Shown in pieces: positions 25,750 through 33,939 of a DNA stretch of 64,000 nucleotides (position 1 is its first letter; each line of letters begins with the position of its first letter). A model generated the notes under the pieces. It was not told the DNA's origin. It did not search any database and worked only from the letters and a program-made list of their open reading frames with translations. The translations under genes and the position numbers were made by a program. The stretch is from Vreelandella populi (GTDB lineage Bacteria > Pseudomonadota > Gammaproteobacteria > Pseudomonadales > Halomonadaceae): the NCBI RefSeq assembly GCF_003989825.1, contig NZ_RZHE01000015.1, positions 1-64,000 on the forward strand, read 5' to 3'.

Positions 25750-26883
25750 TTAGAAAGCTTCATTAAGCATTTTGAAGAAGTCTTCTCTGGAAGGTGCACG
25801 CGGGTTGGTAGCCGTGGAATGGTCTTCCAGTGCCCACTGCGCCACTTGGTCTAGATGTTCTTCCCTCACGCCCATTTCACTCAGGCTGGAAGGCATTCCC
25901 AACTTAATATTGAGCTTTTCAAATGCTTCGGCTAAATCGTCATCCTGGGCAAGCCCCATCGCATCTTTGAGACGAGCAAATTTCTCCTCGCAATCAGGCT
26001 GGTTAAACCTGAGAACAGTCGGCATTAACACGGCATTGAGCGTGCCGTGGTGAAGTTTTAGCTCATGCAGACCACCTAACGCATGGGATAGAGAATGCAC
26101 CGCCCCCAACCCTTTCTGAAATGCCATCGCTCCTTCAAGGGCCGCCATCATCATTTCATTTCTAGCGGTTAAGTTAGTGCCGTTTTCAACTGCCTCGACC
26201 AGATAGGCACTCGCGCGTTTCAGGCCGTCCAATGCAATCGCTTCAGCAGGAGGATTCACTTTAGGACTTAAAAAAGTTTCAACACAGTGAGCGATCGCAT
26301 CCATACCCGTTGCAGCAGTCAGGAAAGGCGGTAAACCGAGCGTTAAACGTGGGTCGCAGATAGCGACAGAGGGAATCAGGTACGGAGAAAGAAAACCCAG
26401 TTTCCGATCATCTTTCATAGTAATCAGAGAGGCTCGCCCCACCTCACTGCCCGTCCCCGCCGTTGTGGGTACCGCAATCAGCGGCAGCACATCGGCATTG
26501 ATCCTGGCGACCCCACCCTCAATCGCCGCGTACTGACGTAATGGCGCGGGGTGGTTAAAAAGTAAAGCGACTGCTTTAGCCAAATCAATACTGGAACCAC
26601 CGCCCACGGCCACAATGCCATCACACTCGCTTTCCCGCAGGAAAGTCAGCGCTTGCTCTACGGCGGCTTCAGTAGGGTTGGAAGGCGTGCCATCGAAAAC
26701 ACAGGCTTGCTCATTAAGGTTCGCAGATTCAATTACCTGCGTAATAAGAGGAGTGCTACTCAGCCCCTTATCAGTCACGAATAAAGGCCTTTTCACCTTA
26801 AGCAACTGCAGCTCATTAGCTAGCTCTGCAATCGCGTTCTCGCCGAACTGAACTTTTGTTAAATAGTTGATGATGTAGGGCAT
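25750..26883 (-). CDS. Iron-containing (group III) alcohol dehydrogenase
   Basis: A 377-residue Fe-ADH. The nucleotide loop VAVGGGSSIDLAKAVA (about 91-106), the PTTAGTGSEVGR motif and the metal ligands are visible: Asp in ICDPRLTL, His in DAIAHCVE, His in HSLSHALGG and His in LKLHHGTLN. Relatives reduce short aldehydes and semialdehydes such as succinate semialdehyde, lactaldehyde or tartronate semialdehyde with NAD(P)H. It is transcribed leftwards from the divergent region 26884-27294, opposite to the UxaA-type gene, so it belongs with the same catabolic module. The substrate is not determined by the sequence. Confidence 0.9.
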   Translation of the reverse strand: MPYIINYLTKVQFGENAIAELANELQLLKVKRPLFVTDKGLSSTPLITQVIESANLNEQACVFDGTPSNPTEAAVEQALTFLRESECDGIVAVGGGSSIDLAKAVALLFNHPAPLRQYAAIEGGVARINADVLPLIAVPTTAGTGSEVGRASLITMKDDRKLGFLSPYLIPSVAICDPRLTLGLPPFLTAATGMDAIAHCVETFLSPKVNPPAEAIALDGLKRASAYLVEAVENGTNLTARNEMMMAALEGAMAFQKGLGAVHSLSHALGGLHELKLHHGTLNAVLMPTVLRFNQPDCEEKFARLKDAMGLAQDDDLAEAFEKLNIKLGMPSSLSEMGVREEHLDQVAQWALEDHSTATNPRAPSREDFFKMLNEAF

Positions 26884-27294
26884 TTTAATTTCTCATTATT
26901 GTTTTGCTTGAAACCAAATATACATCTTATTTAAAGGTGTCATACAGCATACCTGCATGACAATAGTTCAGTGATGATTTTTTGGCTACTCATGGCTCCT
27001 AGAAAAAACAAAGAAAAAATTCACATAAAACATCATTGAATCAGTAAGTTATTTTTCCTCGTCTGTAGGCGATAACTAACCCGTTGGCTACCCGCCTCCC
27101 CTGTCCAAAAGGGTTAAATGTTAGATATCTGAAAGCAATCTAGATCAAATGAACATTGCATTCAATGACCATTATATAGGACGATAGTATAATCGACGTA
27201 CACCGCTTAATTGCTAAAGTGCATCAACAGTGACCGCTTACTAGCTTTCGCATAGCGCTTACCTAAAAAACCAATAATAAGTTTGAGGTAAACG
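26884..27294. other. Divergent promoter region of the hexarate/altronate-type module
   Basis: About 410 nt without a gene, AT-rich, between the leftward Fe-ADH gene and the rightward UxaA-type gene. It contains the promoter at 27165-27193 and the octamer CATTGAAT at 27034-27041, which recurs in inverted orientation as ATTCAATG at 27160-27167. This pair could be recognised by the GntR protein encoded at 28853-29821. Confidence 0.55.
27154..27193 (+). promoter_or_regulatory. Sigma-70 promoter and overlapping dyad for the UxaA-type gene
   Basis: ATGACC (27165-27170), a 17-nt spacer and a perfect TATAAT (27188-27193) lie about 100 nt before the ATG at 27295. The dyad CATTG-N4-CAATG (27154-27167) overlaps the -35 box, where a repressor would block polymerase. 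Confidence 0.6.
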
Positions 27295-28824
27295 ATGGAT
27301 CTCATTAATTCCCCGTCAGTTATTATTCAGCTCAACCCTCGGGATAACGTGGGCGTAGCCTCAAAAGCGGTACCCAACGGGTTTCCAATTGATAAAAATG
27401 GCACATTAGCTAAAGAGAATATCGATGCAGGTCATAAAGTTGCGTTAACTAAAATAAATAAGGATGAGGCTGTTTATAAATACGGCCAGCTGATTGGGAT
27501 AGCGGCGCAAGACGTAGAACCCGGGGAGCATGTACACACCCACAACCTCACCATGATAGAACTCGATTCCTCATTAAAAGATTTTCAGCCTCACCCGCAA
27601 ACAGAAACCCAACGTAGCTCACGAACCTTTCAGGGTTTTCAACGTAATGATGGTAGCGTGGGCACGCGTAACTACATTGGTATTTTATCCACCGTTAACT
27701 GCTCCGCGACGGTAGCGAAAGCAGCGGCAGACACACTCAATCAGTCTGACGAACTAAGTCAGATGGGGTTCGATGGTGTCGTCGCGATTACTCATGGCTC
27801 GGGTTGTGCCATGAACACGGACTCAGAGGGCTTTTCCTTTCTTGAGCGCGTCATCGCAGGTTATGCCCAGCACCCCAATTTTGCCTTCGTGCTTATTATT
27901 GGCTTGGGCTGTGAGACCAACCAGGTCAAAACACTCGTCGCAAAAAAAGGGTTAGAAGACGCTTCGCGGCTTGCTTACTTTAATATTCAGGATGCGGGAG
28001 GAACTCGCACCAGTATTAAAACCGCGTGCGATCACATCATGCAGATGGCTGCTCAGCATGGGCAGATGCAGCGTAAACCTGCATCCCTAGAGCACCTGGT
28101 GGTTGCGCTTCAGTGCGGCGGTTCAGACGGTTATTCAGGGATTACGGCGAATCCCGCGCTTGGCCACGCGGCTGACCTTATCGTGCAACATGGGGGCAGC
28201 GTGATTCTTGCGGAAACTCCCGAGATTTACGGCGCTGAGAACCTTTTGATAGACCGCTCTATCAATGAAAACGTCGCGCAAAAACTGCTTGATCGTATTA
28301 CATGGTGGAAACATTACACCGAAATAAATGGTGCTGAGTTAAATAATAACCCGTCACCCGGCAATAAAGCGGGCGGGCTTTCGACGATTCTTGAAAAATC
28401 CCTTGGGGCCGTTGCGAAAGGCGGCAGCTCAAGCCTTAACGATGTGCTGCACTATGCCGAGAAAATAACCACTCGTGGCTTTAATTTTATGGATAGCCCG
28501 GGGTACGACCCCGTTTCTGTTACCGGCCAAATCGCCTCTGGGTCAACGGTTGTCTGTTTTACTACCGGACGGGGATCGGTTTCAGGTTTTAAACCCGCGC
28601 CCTGCCTGAAGCTCGCAACCAATACCTCCATGTATGAGAAAATGCATGAGGACATGGATATAAATTGTGGCGTTATCGTCGATGGCACTGCCAGTGTAGA
28701 AGACGTCGGGGAACAGATTTTTGAGCGTATCATCGCCATTGCCTCAGGCGACATGAGTGCTAGCGAGTCACTGGGTTATGGTAGTAATGAGTTCGTTCCC
28801 TGGTTGGTAGGTGCCATCACCTAA
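27295..28824 (+). CDS. UxaA/GarD-family sugar-acid dehydratase
   Basis: A 509-residue single-chain enzyme with an N-terminal SAF domain (about 1-100, with GEHVHTHN as in altronate dehydratase UxaA) and a C-terminal catalytic domain carrying FQRNDGSVGTRN, GLGCETNQ, LQCGGSDGYSGITANP, NPSPGNKAGGLSTI and FTTGRGS. UxaA converts D-altronate to 2-keto-3-deoxygluconate and GarD converts galactarate to 5-keto-4-deoxyglucarate. The HVHTHN motif favours the UxaA type, while the neighbouring HpcH aldolase and GarR-like reductase favour a hexarate. Sulfolactate sulfo-lyase (SuyAB) is a split relative, but this gene is not split. GAGGT precedes the ATG. First gene of a rightward operon. Confidence 0.88.
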   Translation: MDLINSPSVIIQLNPRDNVGVASKAVPNGFPIDKNGTLAKENIDAGHKVALTKINKDEAVYKYGQLIGIAAQDVEPGEHVHTHNLTMIELDSSLKDFQPHPQTETQRSSRTFQGFQRNDGSVGTRNYIGILSTVNCSATVAKAAADTLNQSDELSQMGFDGVVAITHGSGCAMNTDSEGFSFLERVIAGYAQHPNFAFVLIIGLGCETNQVKTLVAKKGLEDASRLAYFNIQDAGGTRTSIKTACDHIMQMAAQHGQMQRKPASLEHLVVALQCGGSDGYSGITANPALGHAADLIVQHGGSVILAETPEIYGAENLLIDRSINENVAQKLLDRITWWKHYTEINGAELNNNPSPGNKAGGLSTILEKSLGAVAKGGSSSLNDVLHYAEKITTRGFNFMDSPGYDPVSVTGQIASGSTVVCFTTGRGSVSGFKPAPCLKLATNTSMYEKMHEDMDINCGVIVDGTASVEDVGEQIFERIIAIASGDMSASESLGYGSNEFVPWLVGAIT

Positions 28825-28852
28825 TCGTATATTGAAAGGCAACTAACTAACC

Positions 28853-29821
28853 ATGACACAAACGCTGCGCGACCAGCTCTATACGGCTCTTAAGCAGGGT
28901 ATTGTTGGAAAGCGTCTAGAACCCGGCCTTGTGCTGCTTGAAGGGAATATAGCCGAGCTGTTTGGTATCAGCCGCTCCCCAGTTCGCCAAACCCTGAGCC
29001 GGTTGCATGAAGAGCAGTATATCTGCCGCTTTGAGGGGCGCGGCTATCTGGTGGGCGCATCGCCACACGAGATAGTACGGCGCACTCTCAGTGAAAATGA
29101 TTTCAACCAGCGTGGCCACATTCCCAAAGTTGATCGAACCGTTTCCTGGCGCGCCCACATCGACAGCGTCGAGCATGCCATTGTTCTATGCTCGATCAAA
29201 GGCGCCTTTGAGCTCAATGAACTTCAGCTTTCCAAATCGCTGAATGTTAGTCGCACGGTTACCCATCAAATCCTTCTCCATTTGCAGTCCATCGGCCTGG
29301 TCGAAAAGTTTAAATACAATAGTTGGAGTGTGGTCCCTTTAGATGACAAGCGACTACACAACCTTTATGAGGCACGCCGCCAGTTAGAGCCTTATATGAT
29401 TGCGCGTGCCGCTAATCATATTTCAGAAAGTGCACTCAACGGCTATATTGCCAAACTCAAACACGCCGCAGACAGTTACCCCGATATTAAAGGCGAATTA
29501 CTGGATGAGTTAGAAAATGACCTTCACCACACAGCCGTCAGCTTGGGTGATAACCAAGAGGTAATGAATATGCTACGGCGCACTCATCCTATCTTATTAA
29601 TCAGTAAACATCTGCTTGGGCGGGTACTTAAACTTCCCGATCAAGATCCTTTTTTTGATGAGCACTTATGGGTATTTGAGAAAATACTTCTGCAAAAGCC
29701 TGATCAGGCTGCAAAATTATTAATGGCTCACTTGGAGCGCTCAGAATCTAAAGTACTTGAGCGTCTTATCAATTTCAGAGAATCAGGTGATATCAAAATA
29801 CCGCTTTATCTACGAGGATAA
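28853..29821 (+). CDS. GntR-family regulator with two winged-helix domains
   Basis: At 322 residues this is about 80 longer than a normal FadR/FCD regulator. A first GntR winged helix spans about 5-68 (IAELFGISRSPVRQTLSRLH), a second helix-turn-helix-like segment about 105-163 (LQLSKSLNVSRTVTHQILLH, then a wing-like KYNSWSVVPL), and an FCD effector domain follows from about 168 (LYEARRQLEPYMIARAA, ELENDLHHTAVSLGDN with likely metal ligands). FCD domains often sense carboxylates. It lies 28 nt after the UxaA-type gene and so is probably part of the operon that it controls. Confidence 0.85.
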   Translation: MTQTLRDQLYTALKQGIVGKRLEPGLVLLEGNIAELFGISRSPVRQTLSRLHEEQYICRFEGRGYLVGASPHEIVRRTLSENDFNQRGHIPKVDRTVSWRAHIDSVEHAIVLCSIKGAFELNELQLSKSLNVSRTVTHQILLHLQSIGLVEKFKYNSWSVVPLDDKRLHNLYEARRQLEPYMIARAANHISESALNGYIAKLKHAADSYPDIKGELLDELENDLHHTAVSLGDNQEVMNMLRRTHPILLISKHLLGRVLKLPDQDPFFDEHLWVFEKILLQKPDQAAKLLMAHLERSESKVLERLINFRESGDIKIPLYLRG

Positions 29822-29929
29822 GCAAAAGCAGATTATTGCCTCAACAAGAACAATAAAAGCGGTTTAACAGCTCGTCTAAAAGCGCCATGCAATATTTCAA
29901 CAGTCTACTAACCGTTAGAGGAACCAACA

Positions 29930-30808
29930 ATGACAACTTCACGGTCTATCGGTTTTATTGGCACCGGTATTATGGGTGCTCCTATGGCAAGACGCTTGGC
30001 CAAAGCAGGACACCAGGTGCGCGCCTGGAACCGGACAAAAAGCAAGGCCGACAGCCTGGAAACGGTGGGTGTCGAGACAGTGGAAAGGCCTGAACAGGCA
30101 GTAACCGAAAGCGACGTCGTGATCGTTATGCTCAGCTCGGGGCCTGTGTGTGATGAATTGCTGCTAGGTTCAGCTGGCCTGCTCAACGCCATGCAGCCCG
30201 GTGCCACTCTGATCGTCATGAGCTCTATCCCGGTCGAGACAGCACGCCGCCAAGCGGAGGAGGCCGCAACGTATCAGATTCACTACTTGGACGCGCCGGT
30301 ATCCGGCGGTGAGCAGGGAGCGATTGACGGCACTCTGGCCATTATGGTGGGCGGCGATTCAGAAAGCTTTAAAGCCGTCGAGCCTATCCTCTTGGCGCTC
30401 GGCAGACCGGTACATGTGGGCCCAGCGGGCAGCGGTGAGCTGGTCAAGCTCGCCAATCAGATGATCGTGGCCAATACCATTGCCACGGTAGCCGAAGCCA
30501 TATTACTGGCGGAGCAAGGGGGAGCTAACCCGGCACAGATGCTTAATGCGCTTGAAGGAGGCTTTGCCGACTCGACCATTCTACGTATCCACGGCCAGCG
30601 CATGATCAAGGAAGATTTCACCCCCGGCGGGCCGTCGAAATGGCAATTAAAAGACACCCAGACTGCCATGGCCTTAGCCCAAGAATTGCAGCTTAAGCTA
30701 CCCGTATCCTCATTGGTCAACGGGCTTTATGAAGCGCTTATCGCCCAGGGAGAGGGTGACCTCGACCATAGCGCCCTGATACGCCAGCTCAGACGCCACA
30801 ATCAATAA
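29930..30808 (+). CDS. garR: 2-hydroxy-3-oxopropionate (tartronate semialdehyde) reductase-like, GarR family
   Basis: A 292-residue beta-hydroxyacid dehydrogenase. Features are the Rossmann loop GFIGTGIMGAPMARRL (about 8-23), the substrate signature DAPVSGGEQGA, the catalytic Lys in GELVKLANQM and the C-terminal helix segment LKDTQTAMALAQEL. GarR/GlxR reduces tartronate semialdehyde to glycerate with NADH, the last step after GarL-type cleavage of ketodeoxyglucarate. AGAGGA is 7 nt before the ATG. 3-hydroxyisobutyrate dehydrogenase is an alternative by family, but the neighbouring aldolase favours GarR. Confidence 0.87.
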   Translation: MTTSRSIGFIGTGIMGAPMARRLAKAGHQVRAWNRTKSKADSLETVGVETVERPEQAVTESDVVIVMLSSGPVCDELLLGSAGLLNAMQPGATLIVMSSIPVETARRQAEEAATYQIHYLDAPVSGGEQGAIDGTLAIMVGGDSESFKAVEPILLALGRPVHVGPAGSGELVKLANQMIVANTIATVAEAILLAEQGGANPAQMLNALEGGFADSTILRIHGQRMIKEDFTPGGPSKWQLKDTQTAMALAQELQLKLPVSSLVNGLYEALIAQGEGDLDHSALIRQLRRHNQ

Positions 30809-30846
30809 ACAATCCGTCCACCCATAACGCTGGGAAAATAAACACA

Positions 30847-31902
30847 ATGAGCCAATGTTACGATGTTCAGGAAATAACGCGATTCAGCACTGACTTACTT
30901 TTAGCAGCCGGGCTCGATGAGGATAAAGCCAATGCCGTCGCTGAGGTACTGGTGGAAGGCGACCTGATGGGCCATACCACTCACGGGTTACAGCTTCTCG
31001 CCCCTTATCTTGAGGAAATCCAGTCAGGCCGTATGCCCATCACCGGTGAGTATGAGGTAATTTCTCAACGCTCCGCCGTACAGACCTGGGATGGCCGTTA
31101 CCTACCCGGGCCGTGGCTGATCCTCAAAGCCATGGAAGCCGCGGAATCCATGGCGCGCTCCTGCGGTACTGGTACGGTGGTGATTCGGCGCTCTAACCAT
31201 ATTGCCTGCCTGGCTGCCTACTTAAAACGCGCCACCGATCAGGACCTTGTGGTGGTGATCGAGTCATCCGACCCGGCGACTAAATCCGTTGCCCCCTATG
31301 GCGGTTTAGAGGCTACCCATACGCCCAACCCTATCGCCGTGGGCTACCCGACTGATTCAGGCCCTGTCCTTTTAGATGTCAGCACATCCATTACCACCAA
31401 TGGCATGGTGGGGCGGCTTAACAAGCAAAATAGCCGCTTGCCTTACCCGTGGCTTAAAGACAACCAGGGCCAAGCGACCGATCGCCCCGAGGTACTGTTC
31501 GACGAGCCCAAAGGCAGCATTATGCCCATCGGCGGGCTTGACCACGGCCACAAGGGTTACGCACTAGGACTCATGGTGGAAGCCTTGACGTCTGGCCTGG
31601 CTGGGTTCGGGCGCGTCCAGGCGCCTACGCAGTGGGGTGCCTCAGTCATGGTGCAGGTGCTGGACCCGGAAGCCTTTGGTGGGCTTGAAGCGTTCAAGCG
31701 CGAAACCGGCGCACTGGCCGATGCGTGTCGTAACAATCCAGTCGCCGAAGGCGATCCTCAGGTACGTATTCCTGGAGAGCGCGGGCTCGATTTACACAAG
31801 CGCTACTCACAACAAGGCGTTCCGCTTCCAGAGGGCGTTCCCGAAGCGCTTCACGATTGGTCAAAGCGTTTAGGCGTTGCTTTCCCCCAAGCACGCCAGT
31901 AA
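30847..31902 (+). CDS. Ldh-family (malate/L-lactate/sulfolactate type) NAD(P)-dependent dehydrogenase, copy 1
   Basis: A 351-residue member of the Ldh_2 family, a fold unlike Rossmann lactate dehydrogenases. The motif GDLMGHTTHGLQLLAPYL (with the catalytic His), VVIRRSNHIACLA, THTPNPIAVGYP and GGLDHGHKGYALGLMVEAL are diagnostic. Members include YiaK (2,3-diketo-L-gulonate reductase), ureidoglycolate dehydrogenase AllD and sulfolactate dehydrogenase ComC. Here it lies between two beta-hydroxyacid dehydrogenase genes in one rightward operon; substrate is a 2-hydroxy/2-keto acid but cannot be named from sequence. It is a distant paralogue of the gene at 44303-45379. Confidence 0.87.
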   Translation: MSQCYDVQEITRFSTDLLLAAGLDEDKANAVAEVLVEGDLMGHTTHGLQLLAPYLEEIQSGRMPITGEYEVISQRSAVQTWDGRYLPGPWLILKAMEAAESMARSCGTGTVVIRRSNHIACLAAYLKRATDQDLVVVIESSDPATKSVAPYGGLEATHTPNPIAVGYPTDSGPVLLDVSTSITTNGMVGRLNKQNSRLPYPWLKDNQGQATDRPEVLFDEPKGSIMPIGGLDHGHKGYALGLMVEALTSGLAGFGRVQAPTQWGASVMVQVLDPEAFGGLEAFKRETGALADACRNNPVAEGDPQVRIPGERGLDLHKRYSQQGVPLPEGVPEALHDWSKRLGVAFPQARQ

Positions 31903-31985
31903 ACGCTTTCTGCTTAGGTTTATGGTCAAGTACAGGTAAGTGAGCGTTATCTAAGATGTAATCAAATAACTGATCGGAGGTCACC

Positions 31986-32894
31986 ATGAAACAGGAACGT
32001 ATCGGATTCATCGGGCTCGGCTTAATGGGCAAGGAAATGGCCCGCAACATAGTGCGTAACGGCTACCCGCTAAGCGTTATGGCGTACCGCAATCGCTCGC
32101 CTTTAGAAGTGCTCTCTGCCGAAGGGGCAGTTGAAGTCGTAAGCGCCGCCGAGATGGCCAAAACCAGCGATATTGTGTTTATCTGCGTCAAGACGTCTGA
32201 ACAGGTCAGCGAGATTGTGACCGGAACTGATGGTTTGATGGCAGGGGCCCATGAAGGGCTGATTATTGTCGACTGCTCTACGGCGCATCCTGAATCGACC
32301 GAGCGCCTTGCTGAAACCGTCGCGGAGCACGGAGTCACCCTGGTTGATGCACCGCTAGCCCGCACGCCGCGCGAAGCCCGTGAGGGGCGGCTCAATGTCA
32401 TGCTGGGAGGCGATGCCTCAACAGTTACGCGCATTACGCCGGTCATTGAAAGCTTCGCCGAGAACATCTTTCATGTGGGTGCGGTCGGGTCAGCGCATAA
32501 GTTGAAGCTGATTAACAACTTCCTGTCGCTGGGTGCAGCGGCGCTGGTTAGCGAAGCCGCTACCATGGCTGCTGGAATGGATGTCCCGCAGAATAAATTG
32601 CTGGAAATCTGTTCTCAGGGTGGCGCCAACAGCGCCATGCTAGCTCCGGTTATGGAGTGGGTGCTGCAGAAAGAGTGTACGAAATTGCAGTTCAGCCTCG
32701 GAAATGCAGAAAAGGACATGCGCTATCTGGCTGAAACGTTAACCGAGTACCGGTTAACGTCCGACATGCTTCCCCCACTTTGCGAGTTCCTGAAATTCGC
32801 TCGAAATGATGTGGGGGAAGAGAGCTTCGTTCCCCAAGCTTACGACAGCTGCATGCAGCGTAATGGTATGGGTTCAGACGGCAACAAGCACTGA
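31986..32894 (+). CDS. Beta-hydroxyacid dehydrogenase with altered substrate loop (YihU-like)
   Basis: A 302-residue relative of GarR, with GFIGLGLMGKEMARNIV at the nucleotide site and the catalytic Lys in HKLKLINNFLS. The usual substrate signature DAPVSGG is replaced by DAPLARTP. The same position in E. coli YihU (sulfolactaldehyde reductase) reads PVGRTS, followed by VKLINNYMS, so both halves of the site look YihU-like. This suggests an anionic semialdehyde other than tartronate semialdehyde, but a sulfonated substrate is only a hypothesis. GGAGGT precedes the ATG. It is the last gene of the rightward operon and converges with the arabinose dehydrogenase gene. Confidence 0.82.
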   Translation: MKQERIGFIGLGLMGKEMARNIVRNGYPLSVMAYRNRSPLEVLSAEGAVEVVSAAEMAKTSDIVFICVKTSEQVSEIVTGTDGLMAGAHEGLIIVDCSTAHPESTERLAETVAEHGVTLVDAPLARTPREAREGRLNVMLGGDASTVTRITPVIESFAENIFHVGAVGSAHKLKLINNFLSLGAAALVSEAATMAAGMDVPQNKLLEICSQGGANSAMLAPVMEWVLQKECTKLQFSLGNAEKDMRYLAETLTEYRLTSDMLPPLCEFLKFARNDVGEESFVPQAYDSCMQRNGMGSDGNKH

Positions 32895-32953
32895 GATAGA
32901 CGCTAGGCTACCTCGCCATCGCGGCTTAACTTTCCACCGCAACTTGGCCACGT

Positions 32954-33880
32954 TCACTCTACAAACGCGTCGGTAGCCTCGCGGTGGCCATATAAAAACG
33001 CGTCAGCCACCTGGCGTAGTGGCGCTACATCCACGTCACTACGCCCACTGGCGACAAGTTCAACAAAGTGGTTATAAAGGCCTGCATACTCCCGCTCCTC
33101 CTCATCCACTATCAGCTCATCGTCAATCAGCAGACGCCGCCCACCCAGAGTCAGGCTCAAACGTCCTTTATCCGTATCGACGTGAATATCCCAGATTTGC
33201 GGGCCGGTTTGGCGAAAATCAAAGACCGCCTCAATCTCGGCACCGTCTGGATCGGTAAAAGACAGCTCAGCGGCAATCGGGGTCTGGCAATTCGTCGGCA
33301 CCCATAACTGTGCCTGGCGCAGGAAAAACGCCTGGGGAAGAATAGTGGTGACGATCGAAAGCGCGTTGATACCTGGATCAAATACGCCCATGCCGCCCGG
33401 TTGCCATATCCACGCCTGACCTGGGTGCCATACCCGTACGTCTTCTTTCCACTCGATCTCGACGCGCTGAACCTGGCGCCCTGAAAGCCACTGTTTGGCT
33501 TTTGCAACGCCTGGGGCAAAGCGTGAGTGCCAGGCGGCAAACAGACTAACGCCCTGCTCGGCAGCCAGTGAGATCAAGCTTTCCACTTCACTGAGTGTGG
33601 CCCCGGGCGGCTTTTCCAGTAGCACATGTTTGCCACGCAGTAACGCTAGGCGCGCCTGTGAGTAACGCAAATGCGTCGGCGTACAGATGGCCACGGCGGT
33701 TATTTCTGGATGGGCATCAAGCATCGCGCCCAAGTCTTGATAGCTGGGAACATCCGGCAGCATTGCATGTGGATCTGCCGTGGCGACAAGTCGGCAGTTA
33801 GGAATGGTGGCTATCGCCGGGAGATGCTGGTCGCGAACGATTTTGCCCACACCTACTAGGCCGAGGTTGAAGTCAGACAT
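32954..33880 (-). CDS. L-arabinose/D-galactose 1-dehydrogenase (Gfo/Idh/MocA family)
   Basis: A 308-residue Gfo/Idh/MocA oxidoreductase very like the L-arabinose 1-dehydrogenase of Azospirillum (AraA there) and D-galactose 1-dehydrogenases: LGLVGVGKIVRDQHLPAI at the NADP site, LLEKPPGATLSEVE (catalytic Lys 90), EIEWKEDVRVWHPGQAW, GGMGVFDPGINALSIVT and a C-terminus YAGLYNHFVELVASG. It oxidises C1 of the aldose to the aldonolactone, the first step of the non-phosphorylative route. It is the last gene of the xylD-EamA-GntR operon, away from the araFGH operon whose sugar it should oxidise. Confidence 0.92.
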   Translation of the reverse strand: MSDFNLGLVGVGKIVRDQHLPAIATIPNCRLVATADPHAMLPDVPSYQDLGAMLDAHPEITAVAICTPTHLRYSQARLALLRGKHVLLEKPPGATLSEVESLISLAAEQGVSLFAAWHSRFAPGVAKAKQWLSGRQVQRVEIEWKEDVRVWHPGQAWIWQPGGMGVFDPGINALSIVTTILPQAFFLRQAQLWVPTNCQTPIAAELSFTDPDGAEIEAVFDFRQTGPQIWDIHVDTDKGRLSLTLGGRRLLIDDELIVDEEEREYAGLYNHFVELVASGRSDVDVAPLRQVADAFLYGHREATDAFVE

Positions 33881-33939
33881 GTGCTTGCCTTCGTTTTAAT
33901 GTGAAAGGTTTTAATGTGAAAGCTTAACGAGAAATAGAT

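Noticed and set aside
26884..27294. Riboswitch or leader peptide before the UxaA-type gene
   Set aside because: The leader after the promoter is only about 100 nt, with no strong hairpin series or run of regulatory codons.
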